DNA of 64,000 bases from Achatina immaculata (GCA_009760885.1 CM019700.1:3070993-3134992); one strand, 5' to 3'. Positions 23,235-35,006 are shown, counted from the first letter of the stretch. Numbers and translations are program-made. The notes: generated by a model not told the origin, from the letters alone.

Positions 23235-23765
23235 GTCTGAAAAACCTTGCGACGGTAGAGAAAGACCTTGAGAAGGTAGAGAAAGACCTTGCGAAGGTAG
23301 AGAAAGAACTTGCGAAGGTAAAGAAAGAACTTGCGAAGACACAGAAAGAACTTGCGAAAGTAGTGAAAGACCTTGCGAAGGTAGAGAAAGAACTTGCAAA
23401 AGTAGAGAAAGAACTTGCGAAGACAGAAAGAACTTGCGAAGGTAGAGAAAGACCTTGCGAAGGTAGAGAAGGAACTTGCGAAGACACAGAAAGAACTTGC
23501 GAAGGTAGAGAAAGACCTTGCGAAGGTAGAGAAAGAACTTGCGAAGGTAGAGAAAGACCTTGCGAAGGTAGAGAAAGAACTTGCGAAGGTAGAGAAAGAC
23601 CTTGCGAAGGTAGAGAAAGAACTTGCGAAGACAGAAAGAACTTGCGAAGGTAGAGAAAGAACTTGCGAAGGTAGAGAAAGAACTTGCGAAGACACAGAAA
23701 GAACTTGCGAAGGTAGAGAAAGAACTTGCGAAGGTAGAGAAAGAACTTGCGAAAGTAGAGTACAG
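23235..23765. repeat. Minisatellite, 21-bp unit, about 25 copies (copy 1)
   Basis: The unit is gaacttgcgaaggtagagaa plus a. In one + frame it reads ELAKVEK, a seven-residue repeat with coiled-coil spacing. Two-base deletions (agacagaaag for agacacagaaag) break the frame twice here. No splice signals or upstream exon tie it to a gene. Confidence 0.93.
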
Positions 23766-23817
23766 AACAACGAAGTACAATAATCTGCGGGAATAAATGA
23801 GGCCAAGCGCAAAATAC

Positions 23818-24440
23818 GTGTGTTCTTATATGTGTTCTTATATGTGTTCTTATACGTGTGTTCTTATATGTGTGTTCTTATATGTGTTCTTATATGTGTT
23901 CTTATATGTGTTCTTATATGTGTTCTTATATGTGTGTTCTTATATGTGTTCTTATATGTGTTCTTATATGTGTGTTCTTATATGTGTTCTTATATGTGTT
24001 CTTATATGTGTTCTTATATGTGTTCTTATATGTGTTCTTATATGTGTTCTTATATGTGTTCTTATATGTGTTTCTTATATGTGTTCTTATATGTGTTCTT
24101 ATACGTGTGTTCTTATAGTGTTCTTATATGTGTTCTTATATGTGTTCTTATATGTGTTCTTATACGTGTTCTTATATGTGTTCTTATATGTGTTCTTATA
24201 TGTGTTCTTATGTGTTCTTATATGTGTTCTTATATGTGTTCTTATATGTGTTCTTATACGTGTTCTTATATGTGTGTTCTTATATGTGTTCTTATACGTG
24301 TGTTCTTATATGTGTTCTTATATGTGTGTTCTTATATGTGTTCTTATATGTGTTCTTATATGTGTTCTTATATGTGTTCTTATATGTGTTCTTATACGTG
24401 TGTTCTTATATGTGTGTTCTTATATGTGTGTTCTTACACG
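23818..24440. repeat. Minisatellite, 12-bp unit (copy 1)
   Basis: The unit is gttcttatatgt, with 14-bp variants carrying an extra gt, about 50 copies. Peptides such as CSYM repeat in all + frames as by-products. Confidence 0.95.
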
Positions 24441-24811
24441 TGCAGAAGGGGAAAACGGCCAGGACAAGAAATGGCTGGAATCTGCAAGTCATGGCCAGGC
24501 CAGCAGTTTCTGAGATAAGCATTTTACACACAACTCCAAAGTATGAGAACGCCATAATGGGAAAACAGGAAACGATGCTCAAAAACCGGACCTGATGGAG
24601 AGTTTGTATCTTTGTTTTACTTGCTTCTGGATTCGACGACGGCGATGATGATGATGATGATGATGACAGTTTTTAATGAGAGTTTCCATCGGTTAGTATT
24701 TCTGTTTAGCAAGCAATGTGAGTTCTCTCTGATGATATGTTATTGTTAATTATGTATAGGTTTGTTTTCTTTGTGGTTCTTGTAGTTGTTATTGTTTGTT
24801 TGTACTTGCAG

Positions 24812-24919
24812 AACTGGGCCGGAGTATTAGCACAGACTACACGTCAGACGAAGAACTTATAGACGCTCTCATAGCAAAGCTGAGTAGACAAGAGTCAAGA
24901 GAAGGATATATACAGCCAG
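24812..24919 (+). CDS. NPDC1-like exon a, duplicate copy
   Basis: A 108-nt exon identical in reading to 32482-32589. The acceptor is ttgtttgtacttgcag and the donor gtaaag, with phase 1 at both ends. It encodes LGRSISTDYTSDEELIDALI followed by AKLSRQESREGYIQP. Because the exon is symmetric, including both copies in one transcript would duplicate 36 residues without a frameshift. Its partner exon downstream (27484-27787) is frameshifted, so this copy is more likely skipped, spliced straight to the intact copy, or an assembly duplicate. Confidence 0.6.
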
Positions 24920-24934
24920 GTAAAGTAGTTTGTT

Positions 24935-25129
24935 AGAGAGAGAGAGAGAGAGAACTTATAGACGCTTTCATAGCAAAGCTGAGTAGACAAGAGTCAAGAG
25001 AAGGATATACAGCCAGGTAAAGTATTTGTTAGAGAGAGAGAGAGAGAGAACTTATAGAAGCTGTCATAGCAAAGTTAAGTAGACAAGAGTCAAGTGAAGG
25101 ATATATACAGCCAGGTAAAGTAGTTTGTT

Positions 25130-25160
<31 letters not shown>

Positions 25161-25549
25161 CTTATAGAAGCTGTCATAGCAAAGTTGAGTAGACAAGAGT
25201 CAAGTGAAGGATATATACAGCCAGGTAAAGTAGTTTGTTAGAGAGAGAGAGAGAGAAAGAGACAGAGAGACTTATAGAAGCTGTCATAGCAAAGTTAAGT
25301 AGACAAGAGTCAAGTGAAGGATATATACAGCCAGGTAAAGTAGTTTGTTAGAGAGAAAGAGAGAGAGAGAGAGAGACTTATAGACGCTTTCATAGCAAAG
25401 CTGAGTAGACAAGAGCCAAGAGAAGGATATATACAGCCAGGTAAAGTAGTTTGTTAGAGAGACAGAGAGACTTATAGAAGCTGTCATAGCAAAGTTGAGT
25501 AGACAAGAGTCAAGTGAAGGATATATACAGCCAGGTAAAGTAGTTTGTT

Positions 25550-25582
<33 letters not shown>

Positions 25583-25872
25583 CTTATAGACGCTGTCATA
25601 GCAAAGCTGAGTAGACAAGAGTCAAGAGAAGGATATATACAGCCAGGTAAAGTAGTTTGTTAGAAAGAGAAAGAGAGAGACTTATAGACGCTGTCATAGC
25701 AAAACTGAGTAGACAAGAGTCAAGAGAAGATATATACAGCCAGGTAAAGTAGTTTGTTAGAGAGAGAGAAAGAGAGAGAGAGAGAGAAGAACTTATAGAC
25801 GCTCTCATAGCAAAGCTGAGTAGCCAGAGTCAAGAGAAGGATATAACAGCCAGGTAAAGTAGTTTGTTAGAG
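24935..25872. repeat. Exon-derived tandem array (copy 1), about 9 extra units
   Basis: Each unit of about 95-110 bp repeats the last 65 or so bases of exon a, its donor (cagccag|gtaaag), the first intron bases (tagtttgttag) and a GA run. The cttatagacgc stretch recurs near 24955, 25053, 25160, 25270, 25376, 25470, 25583, 25680 and 25791. Donors are kept; the exon's own acceptor is not repeated. Confidence 0.92.
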
Positions 25873-27197
25873 AGAGAAGAGATACGAGGGGGGGGCTTAC
25901 ATTGTCTGTGTAAAGACGCACCAACGTATTTACAACAGCACACAAGTTAGGTGTGAGACCATACAATCAAAGACACAAAAAAAATAGTTGGAATTATCTT
26001 TTTCTGAGTCAGTCGGCTATTATTAATAAATTAAGGTATAATCTCAATTCTCTGACGGCCTCTTCCAAGTTATTTCATCCACAAAACGATCTAAACAGTT
26101 TTGTGCTGGACAGAAATGTCACAAGAAGTTCTGTAAACAGCAGAATGACCTCATTGTTCAAGGGACAAAATGATTTCATCAGGTTATGTAAGCGAAGAAA
26201 AGATTACATGAGGTCGGGTCAATGAAAACATAATCTCAGCCAGGCCGTCATGTAGGCAACATAATGAGCTCTACAGCTTGTGTAAGCGACACAATCTCAA
26301 CCAGACTTGTAGAGACGAAGTGGTTTCATCGTGCTGTGTAAGAGAAAATCATCTCAGTTCTGTATTTGTGCAGCACCGTGGATGATGATTGCCAGCGGAG
26401 CTATATGTTCCAGTTTACGAAAGATAATTTGATGGTATTGTTGTGCATGGAAAATAAACGGCATTAAACAGAAACCTTCGGGATAATTTGGGAGTTAACA
26501 ACAGAAAAAGTGGAAGATTTGCGCTAATTTGCCTCCCGTTTTGTACACAGTGCCGTACGTGTTACATTTTCTTGTTCTGAAATTGTTCATGAAATAACAT
26601 TGTGATTTTTTTTATTTTTCATCATCATGTTCGTAATATATTTTTCCGATAATGTACTCTGCTGTTGAAATCTTTAGTTTGCTTTTTACTTTACGTCTGT
26701 CTTGCATTACTTTTTTATGCTGATAATTTCCATATGGGTTAAGATAGAAATATTTTTAAAAAAAACAGTTCTTGCCCGTTTTTCTGTTTGAAAAGAAGAA
26801 AAAAAAAACTATCTGGAAAAATAGACTTAATGACGTAAGAATCCTTACGGTAAAACCTTCATTTGTACAGTACTCTGTGGCGTACTAAGCCGACTATAAT
26901 GCGCACAGTTCTCAAGGCTGAGAGTAACTTTATGACACTGAAAGCTTGTCTGAGTTATCTGTCGCTGCCACGTCCCTTCCAGACAACTGAGAGGCTAGTC
27001 TGAGAACCATCTAACATGGTCAGATCTGCCAGCATAGAACAAGGAACAAACATACAAGAGAAGTGGGAGGCCAGGGCATGAGGAGGGTGATTTATGGTCG
27101 TAGACTTTACTTGGGATAACAAACAAAATCCTTTGGGGGATTTCTACCTACTACTTTTATATCAGATAAGCTTGTCGCTGCCGCTATAATTATGTCT
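25873..27197 (+). other. Intron between exon a and exon b (copy 1)
   Basis: AT-rich sequence, recurring at 33346-34665. Compared with that copy it lacks single bases at several places (near 26094, 26309, 26370 and 26382). I see no coding exon inside. Confidence 0.6.
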
Positions 27198-27264
27198 ATT
27201 TTCTACTACTACTACTACTACTACTACTACTGCCACTACTACTACTACTGTTATACTGCTACTA

Positions 27265-27314
<50 letters not shown>

Positions 27315-27428
27315 ACTACTACTACTACTACTACTACTGCTGCTGCTACTACTACTACTACTATTACTACTACTACTACTCCTATAACCTAATGTAGCTG
27401 CGATGATTATTATTATTATTATTATTGT
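27198..27428. repeat. TAC/TGC and ATT microsatellites (copy 1)
   Basis: (CTA)n/(CTG)n at about 27204-27380 and (ATT)n at about 27406-27426 lie just upstream of the exon b acceptor. The right copy (34670-34950) has different lengths. Confidence 0.95.
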
Positions 27429-27483
27429 GGTTGTGTTGTTTAACTTACGTGAAGTCGTCTCCTCGCTGGTCCGTATAATAAAG

Positions 27484-27787
27484 CAGAAAACATCGACAAG
27501 AAGAACAGATACGCCCCAGGCCACGGTAGCACGCCCCCGACATCTTGGATTTGCAGCAAGCACAACTTCAGAGCCAAGCAGCAACCCGGACAAGGATGTG
27601 ATCAACTCTCCTACCAACACCGACACCCACGAAGAGGCTGACCCTTCCTCGAAGACAGACAAGCCGAGCCAGCGTCCGGAGTCGGGCCAGTTTCACGCTA
27701 TAGCAGCTCAAGCTTCGCCGCTAGAGCAGGCAGGAAGGATCTGAGAACAGATCGAGGTTCATTGACATAGAGGACAGAACGTTCATA
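27484..27787 (+). pseudogene. Frameshifted duplicate of NPDC1-like exon b
   Basis: It aligns with 35007-35315 but has four small deletions: one base near 27533, one near 27583, two near 27729 and one at the 3' end. The length is 304 instead of 309 nt, so the frame is destroyed. The AAGCAG acceptor and a GTAAGT donor remain. The donor is at the exact breakpoint of the large duplication: exon sequence stops and sequence of the 17604 type follows. Confidence 0.8.
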
Positions 27788-28492
27788 GTAAGTCTCCCTC
27801 ACACACGCGCGCGCACAAAATATCGTCTCCCTGGAACTCCGAGCTGGCAGCTGATGCTGTGAAGATGGCGAGGCTGGGGGCCAGGTCATGGCGGCTGTTT
27901 TTTTAAGTGTCTGAGTGCAGCTAAAAGCATGGGAGTGGGGGGTGGGGGTGTGCAGTACTTCTTTAAGAGACTCCACCACCATGAAGACTGTGGCGTTCTC
28001 TGGCCCGTTAGCCAGGCTAGGCCTGTTACTAGGGGTACCAAGCTAAGCCTGTTACTAGGGGTACCAAGCTAAGCCTGTTACTAGGGGGTACCAAGCTAAG
28101 CCTGTTACTAGGGGGTACCAAGCTAAGCCTGTTACTAGGGGGTACCAAGCTAAGCCTGTTACTAGGGGGTACCAAGCTAAGCCTGTTACTAGGGGTACCA
28201 AGCTAAGCCTGTTACTAGGGGGTACCAAGCTAAGCCTGTTACTAGGGGGTACCAAGCTAAGCCTGTTACTAGGGAGTACCAAGCTAAGCCTGTTACTAGG
28301 GGGTACCAAGCTAAGCCTGTTACTAGGGGGTACCAAGCTAAGCCTGTTACTAGGGAGTACCAAGCAGAATGTACCAGTTCTTTCGGTCTAGTGGTGACAT
28401 GGCCATCATGAACTGGCCACCATTTTGTTGCTTAGGCAAACTTAACGTATATAATGTATAGAACACTTCAGCTGATCTTCTCAGCCGTATTC
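27788..28492. repeat. Partial third copy of duplication A and link to B
   Basis: From 27790 the sequence follows 17604-17830, then a 27-bp array (28018-28365), then the 18596-18720 linker, and then joins duplication B at 28493. It marks the start of the second copy of the large block. Confidence 0.92.
28018..28365. repeat. Minisatellite, 27-bp unit, third array
   Basis: The same unit as 17825-18556, about 13 copies, more homogeneous than the other two arrays. Confidence 0.95.
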
Positions 28493-29549
28493 ACGCACAC
28501 AATGACCGAAATCTTTCGTTACACAGTATTTGTATTTATTTATTTGCTCTCTCACAACGCCGTTACTCACATTTTTGTAGTGTTCCTCACTGAGGAGCTT
28601 GATACCTGGCCCGGGGGTCCAGCTGCCCGTCCCCACCCCCACCCCACCCCACATTATATCATCTCCCAGGCCTCGTGACAGGCAGCTGTAGCAGGGCCTC
28701 GGGAGTCACCTTGAGCACCGAACTCGCTGGTCCTACGGGGGTGGGAGGGGGAGGGGAGGACACTGACAGTAGATGCTGGACAAAAGATCTGACCAGTCTC
28801 GCTCATGGCTCTGAACTTAAACCTCCGTTTTAACAGCTACCAGCAGGTAAGAGAGAGGGAGAGAGAGGAGAGAGAGAGAGAGAGATAGAGAGAAAGAGAA
28901 ACACATCCACATCTTCCACTCAGGTACATGACATTTAACCCCTCATATAAGACCCAGGATAGACTCCCCTGAAAACAGCACGGAAAGATAAATTAGAACA
29001 AATAAAATAAGATTTTGTAAACAAAAAAAAGTGAATAAATTACCATATAAAGTCATTGTTCCCCCCCCCCCCGCGCTTATCTGCCCCTGACCAGAAGTTG
29101 GTAGCTTTAAGGTACATTACTCACGATCACGTGATGACTCATTGCTTACCGTTCATGATGTGCTCACGTAATTGTATGTTTATATGGATGAGATTACTGG
29201 CTAATCTGGGTAGCCGTCACTCGTGGATTAATCCAGTTTAGCAAGAGTTTCCATCCCGCAGTCCAGAGAGAGAGAGAGAGAGAGTCAGAAGTAACACGTA
29301 TATTTGTGTGAGAGAGAAGGAGAGAAAGAGACAGACATAAGTAATACATGTTTGAATGACAGAATCTGACAAAATACAGTAATCTCCAGAAGACTGTCCA
29401 AGATGGCGGCCTGTGAAAGTTACTGATATACCGTCCCCCGAGCTTGAACTATACACATAAAACACGGAACTCTGGACAGAAGCTGGCAGCTGGGAGTGTC
29501 TCCACTGTTTACCCGAGCCTAGTGTTCTTATTGTTGCTGTTTCTCCCAG

Positions 29550-29624
29550 AGAACCAAGAGCAGGCTGTTAGTAACAGCGGAAGCTGTGAAGATGTTGAAG
29601 CACAAGTCTCATATTCAAGTGAAA
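29550..29624 (+). CDS. NPDC1: Candidate NPDC1 exon z (extracellular)
   Basis: A strong pyrimidine-rich acceptor (ttgctgtttctcccag) precedes 75 nt open in one frame, reading NQEQAVSNSGSCEDVEAQVS then YSSE, followed by the good donor gtgagc. The phase is 1 at both ends, so it joins exon a with an AAA lysine codon, the same phase class as exons a and b. I see no clear family similarity, so the call rests on splice sites and phase only. Two further copies exist at 19858 (broken) and 21889 (intact). Confidence 0.45.
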
Positions 29625-29681
29625 GTGAGCTATTCAAGTCCTAGAGGCTTGTCCCCCCCTCTAAAAAAAACAAAACAAAGC

Positions 29682-30291
29682 TCCGGCCTTTTCCATATAC
29701 TTCCTTGGGGGCACATTATGCCCTTCCCTGCTCCAGCCTTTTCCATATACTTCCTTGGGGGCACATTATGCCCTGACCCGCTCCAGCCTTTTCTACATAC
29801 TTCCTTGGGGGCACATTATGCCCTGACCCGCTCCAGCCTTTTCCACATACTTCCTTGGGGGCACACTATGCCCTGACCCGCTCCAGCCTTTTCTACATAC
29901 TTCCTTGGGGGCACACTATGCCCTGACCCGCTCCAGCCTTTTCTACATACTTCCTTGGGGGCACACTATGCCCTGACCCGCTCCAGCCTTTTCTACATAC
30001 TTCCTTGGGGGCACACTATGCCCTGACCCGCTCCAGCCTTTTCTACATACTTCCTTGGGGGCACACTATGCCCTGACCCGCTCCAGCCTTTTCTACATAC
30101 TTCCTTGGGGGCACACTATGCCCTGACCCGCTCCGGCCTTTTCTACATACTTCCTTGGGGGCACACTATGCCCTGACCCGCTCCAGCCTTTTCTACATAC
30201 TTCCTTGGGGGCACATTATGCCCTGACCCGCTCCGGCCTTTTCTACATACTTCCTTGGGGGCACATTATGCCCTGACCCGCTCCGGCCTAT
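29682..30291. repeat. Minisatellite, 50-bp unit, 12 copies (B copy 3)
   Basis: The same variant order as 22018-22628. The identical copy number in such an unstable repeat points to a very recent duplication or an assembly duplicate. Confidence 0.95.
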
Positions 30292-30899
30292 CCTGTCCTA
30301 TTAGACGAGCTGAACCAGTTGGTGGGCGCACTGACAGAGGAGGTGAGACAGGGTCTTGGCCAGCTGTAGCTCGCTGACACCGTGTCTTGGCACTAAACAT
30401 AGACATGTTTGCTCACTGACGTCCATGTGGAGAAAGAATGGCCGACTTCCGCCAGCAACATCGAAAACTCGGACGTCAGAGAAGACCTTCTTTTTCATTT
30501 TTATTTTCCTTTGCTTGTCGTTAATGTTGTGGATGAGACCACGTGACTGTGGCTTTCACTGGCTGGCGGTTGTCAAACACAGACTTGTAGCACATCCATA
30601 AATATTCATGAGCTCTTATAAAGTATGTCAACGTGGGTTCGGTGTCTCGACGGTTTGCGTACGTGTGAGCAAAGTTCACGAGGGACTCTCATGAGAAAGA
30701 AGCTCACGCGCACATCACTGTCATGACTCACACCAACCCGCGTGTACAGTCGGCCATGGTGCTCCAGATGTTGAGGTTCATCACTTGTTCTGACCGTTTT
30801 CTGTAGATTATTCTAGGTCAGGTGGTAGTACAGAGCAGGAACGACGAAATACAGCCAGTGTTCATCCACGTTTTGTAGAGCCGAGCATTGAAAAAGCTG

Positions 30900-31432
30900 T
30901 CTGAAAAACCTTGCGACGGTAGAGAAAGACCTTGAGAAGGTAGAGAAAGACCTTGCGAAGGTAGAGAAAGAACTTGCGAAGGTAAAGAAAGAACTTGCGA
31001 AGACACAGAAAGAACTTGCGAAAGTAGTGAAAGACCTTGCGAAGGTAGAGAAAGAACTTGCAAAAGTAGAGAAAGAACTTGCGAAGACAGAAAGAACTTG
31101 CGAAGGTAGAGAAAGACCTTGCGAAGGTAGAGAAGGAACTTGCGAAGACACAGAAAGAACTTGCGAAGGTAGAGAAAGACCTTGCGAAGGTAGAGAAAGA
31201 ACTTGCGAAGGTAGAGAAAGACCTTGCGAAGGTAGAGAAAGAACTTGCGAAGGTAGAGAAAGACCTTGCGAAGGTAGAGAAAGAACTTGCGAAGACACAG
31301 AAAGAACTTGCGAAGGTAGAGAAAGAACTTGCGAAGGTAGAGAAAGAACTTGCGAAGACACAGAAAGAACTTGCGAAGGTAGAGAAAGAACTTGCGAAGG
31401 TAGAGAAAGAACTTGCGAAAGTAGAGTACAGA
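30900..31432. repeat. Minisatellite, 21-bp heptad-coding unit (copy 2)
   Basis: The same as 23235-23765. Here one two-base deletion remains, so the ELAKVEK frame is continuous from 31079 to the stop near 31462 (127 codons). No exon boundaries are visible, and it lies within an intron of the NPDC1-like gene. Confidence 0.93.
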
Positions 31433-31483
31433 ACAACGAAGTACAATAATCTGCGGGAATAAATGAGGCCAAGCGCAAAATAC

Positions 31484-32110
31484 GTGTGTTCTTATATGTG
31501 TTCTTATATGTGTTCTTATACGTGTGTTCTTATATGTGTGTTCTTATATGTGTTCTTATATGTGTTCTTATATGTGTTCTTATATGTGTTCTTATATGTG
31601 TGTTCTTATATGTGTTCTTATATGTGTTCTTATATGTGTGTTCTTATATGTGTTCTTATATGTGTTCTTATATGTGTTCTTATATGTGTTCTTATATGTG
31701 TTCTTATATGTGTTCTTATATGTGTTCTTATATGTGTGTTCTTATATGTGTTCTTATATGTGTTCTTATACGTGTGTTCTTATATGTGTTCTTATATGTG
31801 TTCTTATATGTGTTCTTATATGTGTTCTTATACGTGTTCTTATATGTGTTCTTATATGTGTTCTTATATGTGTTCTTATATGTGTTCTTATATGTGTTCT
31901 TATATGTGTTCTTATATGTGTTCTTATACGTGTTCTTATATGTGTGTTCTTATATGTGTTCTTATACGTGTGTTCTTATATGTGTTCTTATATGTGTGTT
32001 CTTATATGTGTTCTTATATGTGTTCTTATATGTGTTCTTATATGTGTTCTTATATGTGTTCTTATACGTGTGTTCTTATATGTGTGTTCTTATATGTGTG
32101 TTCTTACACG
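31484..32110. repeat. Minisatellite, 12-bp unit (copy 2)
   Basis: The same gttcttatatgt unit as 23818-24440, with a similar pattern of 14-bp variants. Confidence 0.95.
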
Positions 32111-32481
32111 TGCAGAAGGGGAAAACGGCCAGGACAAGAAATGGCTGGAATCTGCAAGTCATGGCCAGGCCAGCAGTTTCTGAGATAAGCATTTTACACA
32201 CAACTCCAAAGTATGAGAACGCCATAATGGGAAAACAGGAAACGATGCTCAAAAACCGGACCTGATGGAGAGTTTGTATCTTTGTTTTACTTGCTTCTGG
32301 ATTCGACGACGGCGATGATGATGATGATGATGATGACAGTTTTTAATGAGAGTTTCCATCGGTTAGTATTTCTGTTTAGCAAGCAATGTGAGTTCTCTCT
32401 GATGATATGTTATTGTTAATTATGTATAGGTTTGTTTTCTTTGTGGTTCTTGTAGTTGTTATTGTTTGTTTGTACTTGCAG

Positions 32482-32589
32482 AACTGGGCCGGAGTATTAG
32501 CACAGACTACACGTCAGACGAAGAACTTATAGACGCTCTCATAGCAAAGCTGAGTAGACAAGAGTCAAGAGAAGGATATATACAGCCAG
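32482..32589 (+). CDS. NPDC1: NPDC1-like exon a (extracellular acidic segment)
   Basis: The acceptor gtttgtacttgcag and donor gtaaag bound 108 nt with phase 1 at both ends. It encodes LGRSISTDYTSDEELIDALI then AKLSRQESREGYIQP. The DEELIDALIAKLSRQES part resembles the EDEIDFLAQELARKES segment I recall from vertebrate NPDC1, which follows the cysteine-rich domain. The last codon is split: G here plus CA or AA at the start of exon b. The 3' half of this exon and its donor are amplified downstream. Confidence 0.8.
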
Positions 32590-32599
32590 GTAAAGTAGT

Positions 32600-33007
32600 T
32601 TGTTAGAGAGAGAGAGAGAGAGAACTTATAGACGCTTTCATAGCAAAGCTGAGTAGACAAGAGTCAAGAGAAGGATATATACAGCCAGGTAAAGTAGTTT
32701 GTTAGAGAGAGAGAGAGAGAAAGAGACAGAGAGACTTATAGAAGCTGTCATAGCAAAGTTAAGTAGACAAGAGTCAAGTGAAGGATATATACAGCCAGGT
32801 AAAGTAGTTTGTTAGAGAGAAAGAGAGAGAGAGACTTATAGACGCTTTCATAGCAAAGCTGAGTAGACAAGAGCCAAGAGAAGGATATATACAGCCAGGT
32901 AAAGTAGTTTGTTAGAGAGACAGAGAGACTTATAGAAGCTGTCATAGCAAAGTTGAGTAGACAAGAGTCAAGTGAAGGATATATACAGCCAGGTAAAGTA
33001 GTTTGTT

Positions 33008-33040
<33 letters not shown>

Positions 33041-33216
33041 CTTATAGACGCTGTCATAGCAAAGCTGAGTAGACAAGAGTCAAGAGAAGGATATATACAG
33101 CCAGGTAAAGTAGTTTGTTAGAAAGAGAAAGAGAGAGACTTATAGACGCTGTCATAGCAAAACTGAGTAGACAAGAGTCAAGAGAAGATATATACAGCCA
33201 GGTAAAGTAGTTTGTT

Positions 33217-33249
<33 letters not shown>

Positions 33250-33350
33250 AGAACTTATAGACGCTCTCATAGCAAAGCTGAGTAGCCAAGAGTCAAGAGA
33301 AGGATATATACAGCCAGGTAAAGTAGTTTGTTAGAGAGAGAGAGAGATAC
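32600..33350. repeat. Exon-derived tandem array (copy 2), about 7 extra units
   Basis: The same structure as 24935-25872 but with fewer units: cttatag stretches near 32624, 32735, 32836, 32930, 33041, 33140 and 33255. Each unit ends with the intact junction cagccag|gtaaagtag and a GA run. Confidence 0.92.
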
Positions 33351-34665
33351 GAGGGGGGGGGGCTTACATTGTCTGTGTAAAGACGCACCAACGTATTTAC
33401 AACAGCACACAAGTTAGGTGTGAGACCATACAAATCAAAGACACAAAAAAAAATAGTTGGAATTATCTTTTTCTGAGTCAGTCGGCTATTATTAATAAAT
33501 TAAGGTATAATCTCAATTCTCTGACGGCCTCTTCCAAGTTATTTCATCCACAAAACGATCTAAACAAGTTTTGTGCTGGACAGAAATGTCACAAGAAGTT
33601 CTGTAAACAGCAGAATGACCTCATTGTTCAAGGGACAAAATGATTTCATCAGGTTATGTAAGCGAAGAAAAGATTACATGAGGTCGGGTCAATGAAAACA
33701 TAATCTCAGCCAGGCCGTCATGTAGGCAACATAATGAGCTCTACAGCTTGTGTAAGCGACACAATCTCAACCAGACTTGTAAGAGACGAAGTGGTTTCAT
33801 CGTGCTGTGTAAGAGAAAATCATCTCAGTTCTGTATTTGTGGCAGCACCGTGGATGATGAGTTGCCAGCGGAGCTGTATGTTCCAGTTTACGAAAGATAA
33901 TTTGATGGTATTGTTGTGCATGGAAAATAAACGGCATTAAACAGAAACCTTCGGGATAATTTGGGAGTTAACAACAGAAAAAGTGGAAGATTTGCGCTAA
34001 TTTGCCTCCCGTTTTGTACACAGTGCCGTATGTGTTACATTTTCTTGTTCTGAAATTGTTCATGAAATAACATTGTGATTTTTTTATTTTTCATCATCAT
34101 GTTCGTAATATATTTTTCCGATAATGTACTCTGCTGTTGAAATCTTTAGTTTGCTTTTTACTTTACGTCTGTCTTGCATTACTTTTTTATGCTGATAATT
34201 TCCATATGGGTTAAGATAGAAATATAAAAAAAAAACAGTTCTTGCCCGTTTTTCTGTTTGAAAAGAAGAAAAAAAAAACTATCTGGAAAAATAGACTTAA
34301 TGACGTAAGAATCTAAGCGGTAAAACCTTCATTTGTACAGTACTCTGTGGCGTACTAAGCCGACTATAATCCGCACAGTTCTCAAGGCTGAGAGTAACTT
34401 TATGACGCTGAAAGCTTGTCTGAGTTATCTGTCGCTGCCACGTCCCTTCCAGGCAACTGAGAGGCTAGTCTGAGAACCATCTAACATGGTCAGAGCTGCC
34501 AGCATAGAACAAGGAGCAAACATACAAGAGAAGTGGGAGGCCAGGGCATGAGGAGGGTGATTTATGGTCGTAGATTTTACTTGGGATAACAAACAAAATC
34601 CTTTGGGGGATTTCTACCTACTACTTTTATATCAGATAAGCTTGTCGCTGCCGCTATAATTATGT
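33351..34665 (+). other. NPDC1: Intron between exon a and exon b (copy 2)
   Basis: AT-rich intron sequence, near-identical to 25873-27197. No further exon seen. Confidence 0.6.
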
Positions 34666-34669
34666 CTGT

Positions 34670-34672
34670 TTT

Positions 34673-34731
<59 letters not shown>

Positions 34732-34758
34732 GTTATACTACTGCCACTGCTACTACTG

Positions 34759-34793
<35 letters not shown>

Positions 34794-34910
34794 GTTATAC
34801 TACTGCCACTGCTACTACTGCTACTACTACTACTACTACTGCTACTACTACTACTACTGCTGCTGCTACTACTACTACTACTACTACTCCTATAACCTAA
34901 TGTAGCTGCG

Positions 34911-34949
<39 letters not shown>

Positions 34950-34950
34950 G
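34670..34950. repeat. TAC/TGC and ATT microsatellites (copy 2)
   Basis: (CTA)n interrupted by ctgttatactactgccactg, repeated twice, then (ATT)n at about 34912-34949. It ends about 57 bp before the exon b acceptor. Confidence 0.95.
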
Positions 34951-35006
34951 TGGTTGTGCTGTTTAACTTACGTGAAGTCGTCTCCTCGCTGGTCCGTATA
35001 ATAAAG

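Larger units (their letters stand above)
28493..30890. repeat. Segmental duplication B, copy 3
   Basis: Nearly identical to 20829-23210. It carries an intact candidate exon z (29550-29624) and 12 units of the 50-bp array. Confidence 0.93.

Noticed and set aside
23797..24595. Long frames rich in CSYM or LICV repeats, also at 31463-32265
   Set aside because: By-products of a 12-bp array; all three frames are open and the peptide has no other content.
27162..27662. Poly-Ser or poly-Thr protein frames, also at 34662-35236
   Set aside because: Translations of CTA/CTG microsatellites next to exon b.
30305..30342. A 38-nt exon-like segment between tcctattag and gtgagaca, also at 20263 and 22643, reading DELNQLVGALTEE
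   Set aside because: Its length breaks the phase-1 chain between candidate exon z and exon a, and it has no family similarity. It remains a possibility if exon z is wrong.
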